A DNA stretch of 64,000 bases from Salinispora arenicola (GCF_006716065.1 NZ_VFOL01000001.1:434001-498000); one strand, 5' to 3'; positions 16,421 through 27,925 are shown, counted from the first letter of the stretch. The notes: generated by a model not told the origin, from the letters alone. Numbers and translations: made by a program.

Positions 16421-19400
16421 GTGGCAGGCTTTCAGTGCTCCTCGTGCAGCCGGGAGATCAAGCCGGCCGTCCGCTGCCCGCACTGCGGCGCGGAGCAGCC
16501 ACAACGGCTCGAACACCTGGCAGAGCTCGAGCGGTCGATCGCGGAGATGAAGGCGCGGGACGCCGAGATCGCCCACGAGCAGCGAAAGATCGCCGCCAGG
16601 ATGCAGGCCGCGTTGTTCCAGCGGGACATCCTCACGCATTCCGGTGAGGAAGGCCTCAAGCATGCCACCCGCCCCCGGCGGGTCCTGCGCCGCCGACCGG
16701 ACCGCCGGCCACCGACCGCACCGGTCGGCACACCGCCGCGGGTGCCCCGGCAGGGCACCTCGTTCGGGCCGGACGACCCGCTGCCCCCGAACGCCGCCTG
16801 GCTCGACGCCGACAACCCCGAGCATCCGCCGGAGGCGTCCAGCCGCGAGGTACAGAACATCCCCCTCGGGCTGGGCGCGCTGCTGCTCGGCGTCGCCGCA
16901 GTGGTCTTCGCCGCGGTCGCCACCAGCTCCTTGGACGCCCTCGCCCGGCTGGGTGTGCTGTGCCTCGCGACGGTCCTGATGCTGCTCGCCCCGCCGGTGC
17001 TGGCCCGACGCGGGCTCACCTCCACCGCCGAGACCATCTCCGCCATCGGCCTGCTCTTGGTGCCGCTTGCCGGGTACGCGCTCTGGTCCGTGGACCGCAT
17101 CGGCAACGGGGGTGCGTCCGGCGCGGTGTTCACCGGAGTCGTCTTCGCCGTCACCGCCGGGGTGGCCCTGGCGTACGGCGGCTGGACCGGGCTCCGTGCA
17201 CCACGGTTCGCCACCGTGCTGGCGCTCCAACCGGTCCTGCCGCTGTTCGCATACGACCGGGTCAGCGGTCCGGCGGGCTGGGCCTCGGTGCTGGCCATCG
17301 TGGCCATCCTGGATTTCTGGCTGGCGGGCTCCGCGGTCACGCGGACCCGGCCGATCCGTTGGGACCTACCCGGAGGCCCCCCGAGCCCGTCCGCTGCCGG
17401 TGGACAGGCCGTCCCCCAGGGGCCACCGGCTGCCCCCGTCGCCCCGCGCCAGCGGCCGGGCGAGGGTCGGCCCGAGGCCGGCGCGGCGCAGACCGACGAG
17501 GTGCGTGGCGGGTCCGGCCCCGCCGTTCGCCCGGTGCCCGGGCTACGTGAGCTGATCTTCGGCCTGTACGGCATTGCCACGCTCGGTGCCCTCGGGTACG
17601 CCGTCACCGCGCTGCTACAGGCAAACACCGTGTCACCGGCGGTCAGCGCGGGAGCCGCTCTGTTGCTCTCCGCCGCCGTGGCCTGCGCCGGGTTGTTGGC
17701 GATACGCCGACCGCCACTGCCCGACGTCGGCACCGGCGTCCTCACCCTCGCCGTGATCGGCGCGTCGAGCCGGCTCGTCTCGGTGGCGGTGCCCGACCGG
17801 GCGCTGCTTCTGATCGCCGCCGTCATCGCCGTCACCGGGCTGGCCGTACGCGTGGTGCCGACCGCTGTTCGGCGCGGACCACAACTCGCCTCCGCCATCG
17901 CGTTGACCGTCAGCGGCGTCATCGTCGCCGGTGATGCGCTACGGGCCGGGGTGGCCCCGGTCCGGGCCGCCCTCCCGGCCTGGGCCACGGACCTCGACCG
18001 TTACCCGGCCGAGATCGCCGCGGTGGCCGCCCCCGGGCAGCTCGCCGCCAGCGCGCTGCTGCTGACCGTGGCCGCCGTGATCGCCCTGCCGCCGGGGATC
18101 CGCCGGGAGTTCGCGGTGGTGGGGGTCGCGCTGACCGCGCTCGCCGTGCCCGCCTCGTTCGGGCTCGGCTGGGCTGCCGCACCGTGGCCGATGGTGGTGG
18201 CGGCGATCGGCATCGGAATGGCCGGGCTGTCGGCACGAACCGAACGCGCGGCGGTGGCGCACTCCGTGACTGCCACCGCAGTGGGACTGTTCGGCGCCGG
18301 AGCCGGGCTGACCCGGCCGTCGGCGACCGCCGCCGTCCTGCTCACCTTCTTCGTCGCGGGAGCGCTGGTGGCGGTGGTGCCCCGACTCCGGGTCACCCCC
18401 GCTGGAGCGGACACCGTGTCGGGCTGGGCCGCGGGCGGCGCGGCGTTCGCCCTACCGGGCGCGGTGGCGGCCATCGTCGCCGCCGGTCCGGCGGCGACCT
18501 CCGCCACGGCACGCGAGGTGACCGTCGTGGTGCTGGCGGTGGGCTTTCTCGCGGTCTGCCTCACCCTCGGCTACACCGCGCTCGTACAGGTCTCGCAGCG
18601 GCATCTGCCCGTACCGCTGGCGGCGGGCGCCGCCCTGGGCGCCGTGGCCGTCGCCGTGGCCTCGTTCACGGCACCCGCCACCACCGCTGCCGACGCCTGG
18701 GTCGGCGCGCTGCTGCTGGTCGCCGCGGTGCTTCTGTTCTTCGCGCCGTCCTTCGACGCCCGTCGCCGCTCCGATCTGACGCTGGACGGCTCCGATCTGG
18801 CTACGGCCGCGGTGACCGCCGTACTGGTCGCCACCCTGGTCCGGATCGCCACCGTTCTCGCGCCGGGCGAGCAGTTGGCGGTGGCGGCCGGGCTGGTGCT
18901 GGTCGTCGCGGTTGCCGCCCGCGCGCTCCCGGCGGAGTGGCGGCGCGGCCCGATCCTCGGCCTGACCCTGGGTGGAGGTCTGGTCGGGCTGCTGGCCGGC
19001 TGGCTGGCACTTCGCGGCGGCGTTGGCGTCCTCGTCACCTCCGGACCGATCTGGGGCGGAGACCTGAGCGGGTGGCCGGCCACGCCGACCGGCGGTACGA
19101 CCTGGCAGGCGCCGGTCGCACTGGTGTTGCTCGCCATAGCCGCTGTGATCCTGTTGCCGCCGCCCTGGCGGCACGACGTGTCCGGCACGGCCGTGGTCCT
19201 GGCCACTGTCGGCGCACCGGCCGCATTCGCGCTGCCGTGGTGGTCGCCGGTGCTGGTGGGTCTGGTGGTGGCCACCGGATACGGCCTCGCGTCGGTCGCG
19301 TCGGTCGACGAGCGGGCCGCGCTCTCCCGGGCCGTTGTGGCCACTGTGCTGGCGCTGCACGCCGCCGGGGCCGGTCTGATCCGGCCATGGACGACCGCAC

Positions 19401-21325
19401 TGGCCCTCGGCGGCATCGCGCTGATCGGTGTCGCCGTGGCGATACTCGCCCGCAGGCTGTCCGCGCCGCCGGGGATCGACGTGGACGGCACAGGACTGCC
19501 GCCGCACCTGGCGCAGATCGGCGGTGCCGCAACGGCGGCCGCCCTGCTGGCCCTGCCCGGTGCGGCTGCTGCCCTGGCCGCCGAGTTCGGGCATACCCCG
19601 CAGGTGGTGCTGACCACCGCTGTGGCCGCCTCCTACCTCGGCCTGGCCGCTACGACGGCCGCCCGACGCTGGATTCCGCAGTACCTGCCCTGGGCCAGCG
19701 CCGCCCTGGTCGGCGGAGCCACGGTCAGTGCACTGGCCGCCTTCCCCGCCGGCCTGCCGGTCGGAATGTACGCCGCCGCGGCCACCCTGATCGGTGTCCT
19801 CGCCGAGTTGGGTCGCGGTGCCACCGACCCGCCCACCGGGGCCGCGGCGCCGGCCCGCCGGTGGACGGTGACCCTCGACGGCGCTCTGGGTCGGTCCTTC
19901 GACTCGGCTACCCACAGGTGGCGGGTCAGCCCGGCCGCGGGCGCGCTGGCCGCGGCGACGCTACCGACGGTGTTGGCGCTGATCTCACTCACGCCCGCGC
20001 TGCACGTGGCGCTGATCGAGCCACACCGCACGGTCGTCCGCATCTGGCAGGGGCCGCCCCCGGAACTGCTCACGCCGTCACTCACGGCGGCGGACCCGAC
20101 GCATGTGCTCACCGCGCTGCTTCTGACTGCCACCGCCGCGCTGGCCGCCGTCGGCTTCAGTGGCGGCCGACGCGGTCGGGCGGTACCGGTGGTGCTGCCA
20201 GGGGCGGCGGTGACCCTGCTGATCACGCCCGTGGCGCTGGACCTCGCCTGGCCGGCGAGCACGCTCGCCGGGCTCACCGTGTTCACCGTCGCGATGCTGG
20301 GACTCGCGCTCACGCCGCCGCCAGCTCTGCTGGAACGGGCCCGCTCGCTCCGCCTGGCCCGGGTACTCGTCTTCGGCATCGGCCTCACCGCCGGCGGCGC
20401 GGGGCTCGCCGGCAGCCTGGCCACGAAGAACCTGACCCTGGTCACGCTCGGCGGCGCTGGGGTGGTGGGCACGGTGGCGGCGGTCTTCGGTGTCACCCTG
20501 CACGCCCGCATTCTCGGCTGGCTGTTCGCGGCCCTCATGGCGCAGCTGTTCGTGCTCACCGCCGGACTGGTCGCCGGGTTGGCGGCGAGTTGGTCGGCAT
20601 TCGGCGTCCTGGCCGTCGGTGCGGCCCTCCAGGTGTTCGCCGCCACCCTGCCCCGTCTACGTCGTCCGGAGGCGGGTCGGGAGGCGGCAACGGTGGAGTG
20701 GAGCGGCTTCGCTGCCGCCCTGATCGCCCTGGCCCTGGCCTACGACTCACCGCGGCACATCGCGGCCCTGCTCGCCGCGTGGGGTGCCGTCCTCGGGGTG
20801 GCCGCGGCCCGGCCGGGCCGCCGTCCGGTTGAGCGGCGGATCCTGTTCTGGGCGGTGGTGGTCTCCGAGATCACCGCGTGGTGGATCCTCATGTGGGTGG
20901 CGGACGTGGCCTTGCCGGAGGCGTACACACTACCCTTCGCCGCGTTGGCACTGCTTGTCGGCGTGCTGGAGCTGCGCCAACGCTCAGAGATCAGCAGTTG
21001 GGTGGCGTACGGGCCGGCACTGGTGGCGGCTTCCGTCCCGACGCTGGCGATCGTGCTGACCACCGACAGCAGCACGCTGCGGCAGGTGCTGCTGCTGCTC
21101 GCGGCGGTCGCGGTGCTGGTCTTCGGCTCGCTGAGGCAGCAGCAGGCGCCGGTGATCGTCGGGGCCTCGGTCACCGCCATCACGGCGATCCACGCGCTGT
21201 TCAGCCTCGGTCCGTGGCTCGTGTTGATTCCCGTCGGCTTCCTCCTGCTGATCCTCGGCGCCAGCAACGAGCGCCGCCGCCGAGCCCAGGAACGCCTCCA
21301 GACCGCCCTGCGCGGCATGCAGTGA
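16421..21325 (+). CDS. Giant polytopic membrane protein with N-terminal zinc ribbon (SCO7613-type)
   Basis: A 1634-residue protein of unknown function resembling large actinobacterial SCO7613-type membrane proteins. Order: a short zinc ribbon at residues ~6-24 (CSSC...CPHC), a charged helix likely to coil (EHLAELERSIAEMKARDAEIAHEQRKIAARMQ is its region, residues ~30-62), a basic Pro-rich linker, then near-continuous hydrophobic helices from ~residue 148 to the end, on my estimate more than 35 segments. One Pro/Arg-rich cytoplasmic loop lies near residues 310-370. The membrane part has at least three related ~330-355-residue units (see findings). GTG 16421 follows GGAGGGGTGTC. No enzyme motif is visible; it could be a transporter, flippase or scaffold. 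It stands alone between ugd and purE. Confidence 0.85.
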   Translation: MAGFQCSSCSREIKPAVRCPHCGAEQPQRLEHLAELERSIAEMKARDAEIAHEQRKIAARMQAALFQRDILTHSGEEGLKHATRPRRVLRRRPDRRPPTAPVGTPPRVPRQGTSFGPDDPLPPNAAWLDADNPEHPPEASSREVQNIPLGLGALLLGVAAVVFAAVATSSLDALARLGVLCLATVLMLLAPPVLARRGLTSTAETISAIGLLLVPLAGYALWSVDRIGNGGASGAVFTGVVFAVTAGVALAYGGWTGLRAPRFATVLALQPVLPLFAYDRVSGPAGWASVLAIVAILDFWLAGSAVTRTRPIRWDLPGGPPSPSAAGGQAVPQGPPAAPVAPRQRPGEGRPEAGAAQTDEVRGGSGPAVRPVPGLRELIFGLYGIATLGALGYAVTALLQANTVSPAVSAGAALLLSAAVACAGLLAIRRPPLPDVGTGVLTLAVIGASSRLVSVAVPDRALLLIAAVIAVTGLAVRVVPTAVRRGPQLASAIALTVSGVIVAGDALRAGVAPVRAALPAWATDLDRYPAEIAAVAAPGQLAASALLLTVAAVIALPPGIRREFAVVGVALTALAVPASFGLGWAAAPWPMVVAAIGIGMAGLSARTERAAVAHSVTATAVGLFGAGAGLTRPSATAAVLLTFFVAGALVAVVPRLRVTPAGADTVSGWAAGGAAFALPGAVAAIVAAGPAATSATAREVTVVVLAVGFLAVCLTLGYTALVQVSQRHLPVPLAAGAALGAVAVAVASFTAPATTAADAWVGALLLVAAVLLFFAPSFDARRRSDLTLDGSDLATAAVTAVLVATLVRIATVLAPGEQLAVAAGLVLVVAVAARALPAEWRRGPILGLTLGGGLVGLLAGWLALRGGVGVLVTSGPIWGGDLSGWPATPTGGTTWQAPVALVLLAIAAVILLPPPWRHDVSGTAVVLATVGAPAAFALPWWSPVLVGLVVATGYGLASVASVDERAALSRAVVATVLALHAAGAGLIRPWTTALALGGIALIGVAVAILARRLSAPPGIDVDGTGLPPHLAQIGGAATAAALLALPGAAAALAAEFGHTPQVVLTTAVAASYLGLAATTAARRWIPQYLPWASAALVGGATVSALAAFPAGLPVGMYAAAATLIGVLAELGRGATDPPTGAAAPARRWTVTLDGALGRSFDSATHRWRVSPAAGALAAATLPTVLALISLTPALHVALIEPHRTVVRIWQGPPPELLTPSLTAADPTHVLTALLLTATAALAAVGFSGGRRGRAVPVVLPGAAVTLLITPVALDLAWPASTLAGLTVFTVAMLGLALTPPPALLERARSLRLARVLVFGIGLTAGGAGLAGSLATKNLTLVTLGGAGVVGTVAAVFGVTLHARILGWLFAALMAQLFVLTAGLVAGLAASWSAFGVLAVGAALQVFAATLPRLRRPEAGREAATVEWSGFAAALIALALAYDSPRHIAALLAAWGAVLGVAAARPGRRPVERRILFWAVVVSEITAWWILMWVADVALPEAYTLPFAALALLVGVLELRQRSEISSWVAYGPALVAASVPTLAIVLTTDSSTLRQVLLLLAAVAVLVFGSLRQQQAPVIVGASVTAITAIHALFSLGPWLVLIPVGFLLLILGASNERRRRAQERLQTALRGMQ

Positions 21326-21369
21326 CCGGCTGCCCACCGGGGAGGGCGCCGGGCACGCGGCGGTTGCGC

Positions 21370-21861
21370 TCAGCTCAGCGAGGCGCGCAGGGCCGCGTTC
21401 TTCTCGGCGACGACCTGCTCAAGGTCAGCCTGGTACGCCGCTACGCGATCAAGCAACGCCGGGTCACCGGCACCGAGGATGCGGACCGCCAGCAGGCCGG
21501 CGTTGCGGGCGTTGCCGATCGACACCGCGGCTACCGGCACACCGGCGGGCATCTGCACGATGGAGAGCAACGAGTCCATTCCGTCCAGGTACTTCAGGGG
21601 CACCGGAACACCGATCACCGGCAGTGGGGTGACCGAGGCGACCATGCCCGGCAGGTGCGCCGCACCCCCCGCCCCGGCGATGATCACCTTCAAACCACGG
21701 TCAGCCGCGGTGCGGCCGTACTCGATCATCCGGACCGGCGTCCGGTGTGCGGAGACCACCTCGACCTCGTACGGAACTCCGAACTCGTCCAGCGCCTCGG
21801 CGGCGGCCCGCATCGTCGGCCAGTCCGAGTCGCTGCCCATGATCAGCCCGACCATGCTCAT
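21370..21861 (-). CDS. purE: PurE, N5-carboxyaminoimidazole ribonucleotide mutase
   Basis: Moves the carboxyl group of N5-CAIR to C4, giving CAIR in purine synthesis. Seen: 163 residues from ATG 21861, which overlaps the purK stop as ATGA, so the pair is translationally coupled. The N-terminus [16 protein letters not shown] carries the GSDSD phosphate-binding loop; [11 protein letters not shown] has the catalytic His region, and [14 protein letters not shown] and [20 protein letters not shown] complete the active site. An upstream in-frame GTG/ATG would lie inside purK, hence the start chosen. Length is normal for the class I bacterial enzyme. Confidence 0.97.
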   Translation of the reverse strand: MSMVGLIMGSDSDWPTMRAAAEALDEFGVPYEVEVVSAHRTPVRMIEYGRTAADRGLKVIIAGAGGAAHLPGMVASVTPLPVIGVPVPLKYLDGMDSLLSIVQMPAGVPVAAVSIGNARNAGLLAVRILGAGDPALLDRVAAYQADLEQVVAEKNAALRASLS

Positions 21862-23036
21862 CCGCGCCCCTCCCGCAGCCAACGGGCCGCGCGCGCCGCC
21901 CGGGTACGTACCTCGTCCAGGTCGTCGCCGAGCACCGTGACATGGCCGATCTTGCGGCCTCGGCGCACCTGCTTGCCGTACAGGTGCACCTGCGCGCCCG
22001 GCTCGGCAGCGAACAGGTGGTGCAGGCGCTCGTCGAAGGACATACCTCCCGGCTCGCCGCCCAGCACGTTCGCCATCACCACGATCGGCGCGGCCAGGGA
22101 GGTGTCCCCCATCGGATAGTCAAGCACCGCCCGTAGGTGCTGCTCGAACTGCGACGTCCGGGCGCCCTCGATCGTCCAGTGCCCGGAGTTGTGCGGACGC
22201 ATCGCCAACTCGTTGACCACGAGCCGACTGCCCGTCACCTCCGCCGCGTCGGCCACCTCGAACAACTCGACGGCGAGCAGCCCCACCACGCCGAGCGCGG
22301 TGGCCAGATCGATAGCGAGCTGTTGCGCACCGACCGCCAACTCCTCCGGCAGGTCTGGTGCGGGGGCCAGGACCTCGACGCAGACGCCGTCCCGTTGCAC
22401 GGTCTCGACCACCGGGTACACGGCGACCTGCCCGAACGGTGAACGGGCCACCTGCACGGCCAGTTCCCGGCGCAGCGCCACCCGCTCCTCGACGATGAGG
22501 CGCGTCCCTGCGGCCAGCAGCGTGGCCGTTTGCTCAACCGCCCCGGCGTCGTCCACCAGCCACACGCCCCGGCCGTCGTAGCCACCCCGGGCCGCCTTGA
22601 GCACCACCGGCCAGCCCACAGCGTCACCGAAGGACTCGACGTCAGCCGGAGTGTCGACCGGCCGCCAGGCCGGGTTCGGCATGCCCAACCCGGCGAGACG
22701 TTCCCGCATGACCTGCTTGTCCTGTGCGTGCACCAGCGCCTCGGCCGGCGGGAACAGCTTGACGCCTTCGTCGGCGAGGGCGTCGATGTGCTCGGTGGGA
22801 ACGTGCTCGTGGTCAAAGGTGACCACGTCACAGCCCTTGGCGAAGGTGCGCAGTGCCGCCAGGTCGGTGTGGTCGCCGTACTGCACGTCGGCGGCCACCA
22901 GGGCAGCACTGTCGTCGGGAGCGAGCGCGAGCACCCGCAGCGACTGGCCGAGGGCGATCGCGGCCTGATGGGTCATCCGGGCCAGTTGACCGCCGCCCAC
23001 CATGCCGACAAGGGGCAGACCGGTGTGGGAGTCCAT
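21858..23036 (-). CDS. purK: PurK, N5-carboxyaminoimidazole ribonucleotide synthase
   Basis: ATP-grasp ligase that carboxylates aminoimidazole ribonucleotide with bicarbonate. Seen: 392 residues from ATG 23036 ([26 protein letters not shown]). GGGQLARM is the N-terminal signature. The ATP-grasp part has [33 protein letters not shown] (ATP lysine and Gly-rich loop) and the metal site [18 protein letters not shown]. The C-terminal domain ends just past [15 protein letters not shown]. The frame remains open upstream to 23156, but that stretch is Gly/Pro-rich and not PurK-like. Overlaps purE by 4 bp. Confidence 0.96.
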   Translation of the reverse strand: MDSHTGLPLVGMVGGGQLARMTHQAAIALGQSLRVLALAPDDSAALVAADVQYGDHTDLAALRTFAKGCDVVTFDHEHVPTEHIDALADEGVKLFPPAEALVHAQDKQVMRERLAGLGMPNPAWRPVDTPADVESFGDAVGWPVVLKAARGGYDGRGVWLVDDAGAVEQTATLLAAGTRLIVEERVALRRELAVQVARSPFGQVAVYPVVETVQRDGVCVEVLAPAPDLPEELAVGAQQLAIDLATALGVVGLLAVELFEVADAAEVTGSRLVVNELAMRPHNSGHWTIEGARTSQFEQHLRAVLDYPMGDTSLAAPIVVMANVLGGEPGGMSFDERLHHLFAAEPGAQVHLYGKQVRRGRKIGHVTVLGDDLDEVRTRAARAARWLREGRG

Positions 23037-23098
23037 AGCCGGGCCAGCGTATCCGGCCGGCGGGACCGGTCCGCCACCCGGGCCGCAGCCGCCGCGCC

Positions 23099-25198
23099 CT
23101 ACCGGCGGGTCAGCTGCGCCACCAGGTCGGCGACCCCGGTCACCGGGCGCTCGCACGTGAAGCCCCGGCAGACGTACGCGGTTGCCTGCCCGTCGACCAT
23201 CGGCCGGCCGGCGAGCAGCGGCACCCCGGGCTGATCCGGACTCCCGGCCACGACCACGGCACCCGGCGGGGCATGCCGGCGCGCCGCGTGCACCAACGGC
23301 TCACCGACCGGATCTGCGGTCGCCACGGCGATCTCGTACGGCCCGGCGAGCAGGGCCTCGCCCGCGGTGGCCGCGTATCCCGTGAACCGGGCGTGCGCGG
23401 CGACGATCGGCGCTACGGTGGCCAGCGCCGCCTCCGCCGCCTCCCGGTAGCGGGTCTCGCCGGTCAACGCCGCGTACGCGACCAGTGCGGCGACGATCGC
23501 CGACCGGCCCGACGGGGTGGCGTTGTCGGTGGGGTCCGCTGGCCGGCTGACCAGGCGCTCCGCGTCGTCGGCGGTGTCGTAGAAGCTGCCGTCCGGTGCG
23601 GCGAAACGTTCCAGTGCCACATCGAGGAGCCGCCCCGCCAGGACGAGCCAGCGCCCCTCTCCGGTCACCTGGTGCATCGCGCAGAACGCCTCAGCCACGC
23701 AGCCGTAGTCCTCCAGGACTCCGGCGGCCTCACCAACCCGGCCGTCCCGCGACGTACGCCGTAGCCGCCCGTCGACCAGATGCACTTTTGCCAGGTGCTC
23801 GGCCGCGTCCCGCATGGCACCGTCGGCGACGATCGTCACGCCCTCCATCAGATTGGCGTCCTGCCCTGGCGCATCCTCCGCGTACCCGGCCGCTACCTGC
23901 TGGAACTCGGCAATCGCGGTGATCGCGAGCCCGTTCCAGGCGGCCACCACCTTGTCGTCCCGGGCCGGCTGCGGTCGGGCGTCACGGACCACCAGCAACC
24001 GGTGCGCGACCTCCTGCCAGCGGGTCCGAACCTCCGGGGCGGCGTCGTCGACGTCCCGGGCCAGCCGGAGCACACTGGTCGGCTGATCGGTGGCGTCCGC
24101 CGCGGTCAGGGCTTCGCCGGGCGGCGCGGCGGCATGGGGGGTGAACGAGCCCTCCTCGGTGACGTCGAACAGGTCGGCGGCCCACCGGCCGTCCTCCTCA
24201 CCCAGCGCCTCGACCAGTTGGGCAGGCGTCCACACGTACGTCAGGCCTTCGACCCCGTCGGTGTCGGCGTCCAGCGCGGAGGCGAACCCCTCGCCCGGCC
24301 GGTGTAGCTCGTCGGCGAGAAAGCGGGCCGTGTCCCGCGCCACACGGCGGGCCAACTGGTCCCCGGTGAGCCGCCACAGGTGGGTGTAGACCCGCAACAG
24401 CAGGGCGTTGTCGTAGAGCATCTTCTCGAAGTGCGGCACCGCCCACCGCCCGTCCACGCTGTAACGGGCAAAACCCCCCGCGAGCTGATCGTGCAGGCCG
24501 CCCCGAGCCATCGCCTCGCAGGTGTGTCGAATGATCTCCAGGCTCCGCTGGGCGCCGGTGCGCTGATACTGCCGCAGCAGGAAGAGCAGGTTCAGGTGCG
24601 GTGGGAACTTCGGTGCCCCGCCGAACCCGCCATTCGTCTCGTCGTACTCCTCGGCGAGCCGGTCGGCGGCAGCATCGAGCAGCTCGGCGGTGAGTGGGGC
24701 GGACGGGCCCCCGACGGCCTGGGCACCACCGATCGCCTCGACGACCGCGGCACCCTGTCGGAGCACGGCGGCGCGCTGGTCCCGCCACGCGGCGGCGACC
24801 GACTGGAGCAGACGGAGGAAGTTGGGCTTCGGGAAGTACGTGCCGCAGAAGAACGGGGTGCCGTCCGGGGTGGCGAAGACCGTCATCGGCCAGCCCCCCT
24901 GCCCGGTCATGGCCTGCGTCGCCGTCATGTAGACCGCGTCGACGTCCGGACGTTCCTCACGGTCCACCTTGATCGCCACAAAGTTCTCGTTCAGCAGTGC
25001 CCCGACCTGCTCGTCGGCAAAGGACTCGTGCGCCATGACGTGACACCAGTGGCAGGCGGAGTAGCCGACAGAGATCAGCACCGGCACATCCCGCCGCTCG
25101 GCCTCGGCGAACGCCTCCGCGCACCACGGCCACCAGTCGACCGGGTTGTCCTTGTGCTGAAGCAGGTAGGGGCTGGTGGCGTCGGCGAGTCGATTCAC
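23099..25198 (-). CDS. Thioredoxin-domain protein of the DUF255/YyaL (SPATA20) family
   Basis: Large protein of uncertain role joining a thioredoxin-like domain to an (alpha/alpha)6 glycosidase-like barrel. Seen: 699 residues from GTG 25198 ([24 protein letters not shown], the invariant family opening). The Cys-x-x-Cys site is in [17 protein letters not shown] (residues ~50-60), followed by [15 protein letters not shown] and [25 protein letters not shown]. The remaining ~500 residues contain the repeated [32 protein letters not shown] helices and end in a [10 protein letters not shown] segment. The family is conserved from bacteria to man; a redox or thiol-related role is inferred from CHWC only. 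It lies alone between purK and the GGDEF-EAL gene, both on the same strand. Confidence 0.92.
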   Translation of the reverse strand: MNRLADATSPYLLQHKDNPVDWWPWCAEAFAEAERRDVPVLISVGYSACHWCHVMAHESFADEQVGALLNENFVAIKVDREERPDVDAVYMTATQAMTGQGGWPMTVFATPDGTPFFCGTYFPKPNFLRLLQSVAAAWRDQRAAVLRQGAAVVEAIGGAQAVGGPSAPLTAELLDAAADRLAEEYDETNGGFGGAPKFPPHLNLLFLLRQYQRTGAQRSLEIIRHTCEAMARGGLHDQLAGGFARYSVDGRWAVPHFEKMLYDNALLLRVYTHLWRLTGDQLARRVARDTARFLADELHRPGEGFASALDADTDGVEGLTYVWTPAQLVEALGEEDGRWAADLFDVTEEGSFTPHAAAPPGEALTAADATDQPTSVLRLARDVDDAAPEVRTRWQEVAHRLLVVRDARPQPARDDKVVAAWNGLAITAIAEFQQVAAGYAEDAPGQDANLMEGVTIVADGAMRDAAEHLAKVHLVDGRLRRTSRDGRVGEAAGVLEDYGCVAEAFCAMHQVTGEGRWLVLAGRLLDVALERFAAPDGSFYDTADDAERLVSRPADPTDNATPSGRSAIVAALVAYAALTGETRYREAAEAALATVAPIVAAHARFTGYAATAGEALLAGPYEIAVATADPVGEPLVHAARRHAPPGAVVVAGSPDQPGVPLLAGRPMVDGQATAYVCRGFTCERPVTGVADLVAQLTRR

Positions 25199-25223
25199 GT
25201 GACGACCATATCGGCGTGGGTGG

Positions 25224-27752
25224 TCAGGAGGCGCCGTCGGCACGGAGCGGGACGATCCGGGGACGCGCCTGGTCGACCAGGCCACCGAGAACGGCTCCGA
25301 TCTTGTCAGCCGGCATCGGCTTGAAGAACAGGTAGCCCTGGGCGGCCGTACAACCGAGCTCGGCCAGCGCGCTCCGCTGTTCGGCGGTCTCCACGCCCTC
25401 GGCGACCACCCGTAGCCCCAGCTGCTGGGCGAGCCCCACGGTGGTGCGCACGATCGCCGCCGCCTCCGGCGAATCGGCCATCCGGATCACGAAGGAGCGA
25501 TCCACCTTCAACTCGTCCACGGCGATCCGGGTGAGGAAGGTCAGCGACGAGAAACCGGTGCCGAAGTCGTCGACGGCCAACTGCACCCCCATCGTGCGCA
25601 GTGTGCCGAGCACCTCATCGATCACCTCGAGCTCGCTCATCACCACGGTCTCGGTAATCTCCAGCACCAGGCGCCGCGCCGGCACCTGGTGGCGACGCAG
25701 CGCCTCCGCGATCTCTGCCGGCAGCCGGGGGTCGAGCAGGCTGCGGGCGGAAAGATTCACCGAGATCGGCAGGTCCAGGCCGTCCCGAGCCCACTGCGCT
25801 GCCAGCCCGAGCGCCTTGTCCAGCACGTACCGGGTGAAAGTGCCCAGCTGCTCACTGTTTTCCACGGGACGAATGAACTCGTGCGGACTCAGCCAACCAC
25901 GCCGGGGATGGCGCCACCGGATCAGCGCCTCCACTCCGGTCGGTGCGCCGGTGGCCAGGTCCACCGCCGGTTGCAGGACCAGCACCAGTTGGTCGTCGGC
26001 GGCCAGCGCCTCGCGTAGCTCGGCCAGGAGAGCCAGCCGGTCGGTGCTGGCAGCATCCCGCGTGGAGTCGTATGCGGCGACGCTACCGCTGCCCTCCTTC
26101 GCCTGGTACATCGCGATGTCCGCCCGGCGCAGCAACTCCGCCATGTCGGCGGTGCCGGCACCAGCGACCACCACCCCGACGGACGCCTCCACGGACATCC
26201 GGACACCCGCCACCTCCGTGGGCGCGGCGAGGCGTTCGGTGATCTCCCGGGCCTGGCGCAACGTGTACGCCAACGGGGCGGTGCGGTCACCGATCACCGG
26301 AACCGACGTCAGCAGCAGGGCGAACTCGTCGCCGCCGAGCCGGCCCAGCAAGTCCCCGCCGTGGGTCAGGCCGCCCAGCCGGTCCGCGGTCAGGCGGAGC
26401 AACTGGTCCCCGGCAGCATGCCCGAGGGTGTCGTTGACCTCCTTGAACCGGTTGATGTCCAGCAACAGCAACGCCACCGGCCGGTCGCGGGCCAGCTGCC
26501 GCAGCGCCTGATCTCCCTTGCTGAGCATGGCCGCCCGGTTGACCAGGCCGGTCAGCGCGTCGACCACCGCCTCGTACGAGGATCGGGCGGCGACCTTCCG
26601 CAGCTCCCGATGGGTCGCCGCGTCGTGCAGGGCGGCGGCGAGCGCGTCGCTGTACGCGGCGAACGCATCGCGGTCCCGGTCGGTGGATGGCACCGCACAG
26701 GGCAACCGGACGCGCAGGTGGCCGACCTCGGCCGTCCCGACGGTGAGTGACCGGGCGAGATCGCGTTCGTCCCCCGCGGTCGCGTCGAGGGCACCGACCT
26801 CCCGGTCGAACAGCTGGCCGGCCGCGTCGCCCCAGTACCGACGCCGTCGGCCGTCCCCGTACGCGACATCCACGGTGACCGACTCGGCCTGGAACAGGGT
26901 CAGTGCGCCGCTCACCGCTGCCGTCGCCACGCCCCGTTCGTCGAGCTTGTTGAGTGCGCCGGTCGCCTCGGCGAAGGCGCGCCAGGAACGTCGCTCCCGG
27001 TCGGCGCGAAGCCGGTGGCGGTAGGTCTGCTGAAGCAGCCACAGCGGCGGCGGGAGCACCAACAGCCAGCGTGGGTCGACCTCGATGAGGGCAACCACGA
27101 CCAGGCCCACCACCACGTTCCCCACGAACATCAGCAGCTTGCCGCGCAGCGCCGGGCGCAGCAGGACACCGATCGGGACGCCATGATGCAACGTGGCGTT
27201 GACCGCGCCGAGCCAGGCGCTGGCGAGCAGGTAGGTGACCGCGCCCGCGACCACCGCGAGCACGAGCGGCGGGGTCGGCGCCGCCAGCAGCGGCCGGCCC
27301 AGGAGGGTGGTGACCGACACGGCCAACGCCGTCGTGACGGTCAGCGAGGACGCGATCCGGACGACCTCCAGCGGTGGCCGGTTGGCGCCGAGCAGCGACA
27401 TCCCCGACCAGGCCAGCCCGACACCGAGGAGGGTGGCCGCCGGGATCCAGGTGGCGGGCACCTGGTGAAGGCAGATGACGAGCGCGGCCTCGCCCCAGGT
27501 GATGCTGACCGCGCCGGCCGCGGCCCGGAACTGGAGTCGGGCGAGGTGCGCGAGCGCGAACGCGGCGACCGCAAGCCCGAAGCGCGCGGGACCGCCGAGG
27601 GGATCGTCGCTGGGTAGACCGTTCGGAAGGACGAGCCCCACGACGGCCGCTACCAGAGCGGTTGCCAACACCGCCGCCGTAACCCCGAGGGCCAGCTTCG
27701 GCCTGGGTGCCTCGACCCGCGACCGGCCTTGCGGAGTGGAGGTCACCGCCAC
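25224..27752 (-). CDS. Membrane-bound GGDEF-EAL cyclic-di-GMP enzyme
   Basis: Makes and/or degrades cyclic di-GMP. Seen: 842 residues from GTG 27752. About eight hydrophobic segments occupy residues ~22-230 (an unnamed integral membrane sensor), then a GAF-like linker, then a GGDEF domain ([43 protein letters not shown]) and an EAL domain ([49 protein letters not shown]). All catalytic signatures look intact in both. Upstream of GGDEF the product-inhibition I-site reads HGGD where RxxD is expected, so allosteric inhibition may be lost. In Streptomyces such proteins control development; that role here is inference. The signal sensed is unknown. Confidence 0.95.
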   Translation of the reverse strand: MAVTSTPQGRSRVEAPRPKLALGVTAAVLATALVAAVVGLVLPNGLPSDDPLGGPARFGLAVAAFALAHLARLQFRAAAGAVSITWGEAALVICLHQVPATWIPAATLLGVGLAWSGMSLLGANRPPLEVVRIASSLTVTTALAVSVTTLLGRPLLAAPTPPLVLAVVAGAVTYLLASAWLGAVNATLHHGVPIGVLLRPALRGKLLMFVGNVVVGLVVVALIEVDPRWLLVLPPPLWLLQQTYRHRLRADRERRSWRAFAEATGALNKLDERGVATAAVSGALTLFQAESVTVDVAYGDGRRRRYWGDAAGQLFDREVGALDATAGDERDLARSLTVGTAEVGHLRVRLPCAVPSTDRDRDAFAAYSDALAAALHDAATHRELRKVAARSSYEAVVDALTGLVNRAAMLSKGDQALRQLARDRPVALLLLDINRFKEVNDTLGHAAGDQLLRLTADRLGGLTHGGDLLGRLGGDEFALLLTSVPVIGDRTAPLAYTLRQAREITERLAAPTEVAGVRMSVEASVGVVVAGAGTADMAELLRRADIAMYQAKEGSGSVAAYDSTRDAASTDRLALLAELREALAADDQLVLVLQPAVDLATGAPTGVEALIRWRHPRRGWLSPHEFIRPVENSEQLGTFTRYVLDKALGLAAQWARDGLDLPISVNLSARSLLDPRLPAEIAEALRRHQVPARRLVLEITETVVMSELEVIDEVLGTLRTMGVQLAVDDFGTGFSSLTFLTRIAVDELKVDRSFVIRMADSPEAAAIVRTTVGLAQQLGLRVVAEGVETAEQRSALAELGCTAAQGYLFFKPMPADKIGAVLGGLVDQARPRIVPLRADGAS

Positions 27753-27925
27753 ACTCCGCCTCCGGGCAGCGTACGACGGGCAGCCGCAGCTGTGCTGATC
27801 ATCGGCGCCCCCTCCTGCGCAGGCCGACGAAACTTTCCGTCCCCGGCGGAAGGCTAGGCCAATACCGGTTACCGCAACAGGGGGCTACGGCGCCGTTAGT
27901 CGTGAATCATGCGGTCAGCGCCCGT

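Noticed and set aside
18184..20832. An 882-codon plus-strand frame
   Set aside because: Lies within the giant membrane protein gene in another frame and consists of Gly/Arg/Ala low-complexity sequence.
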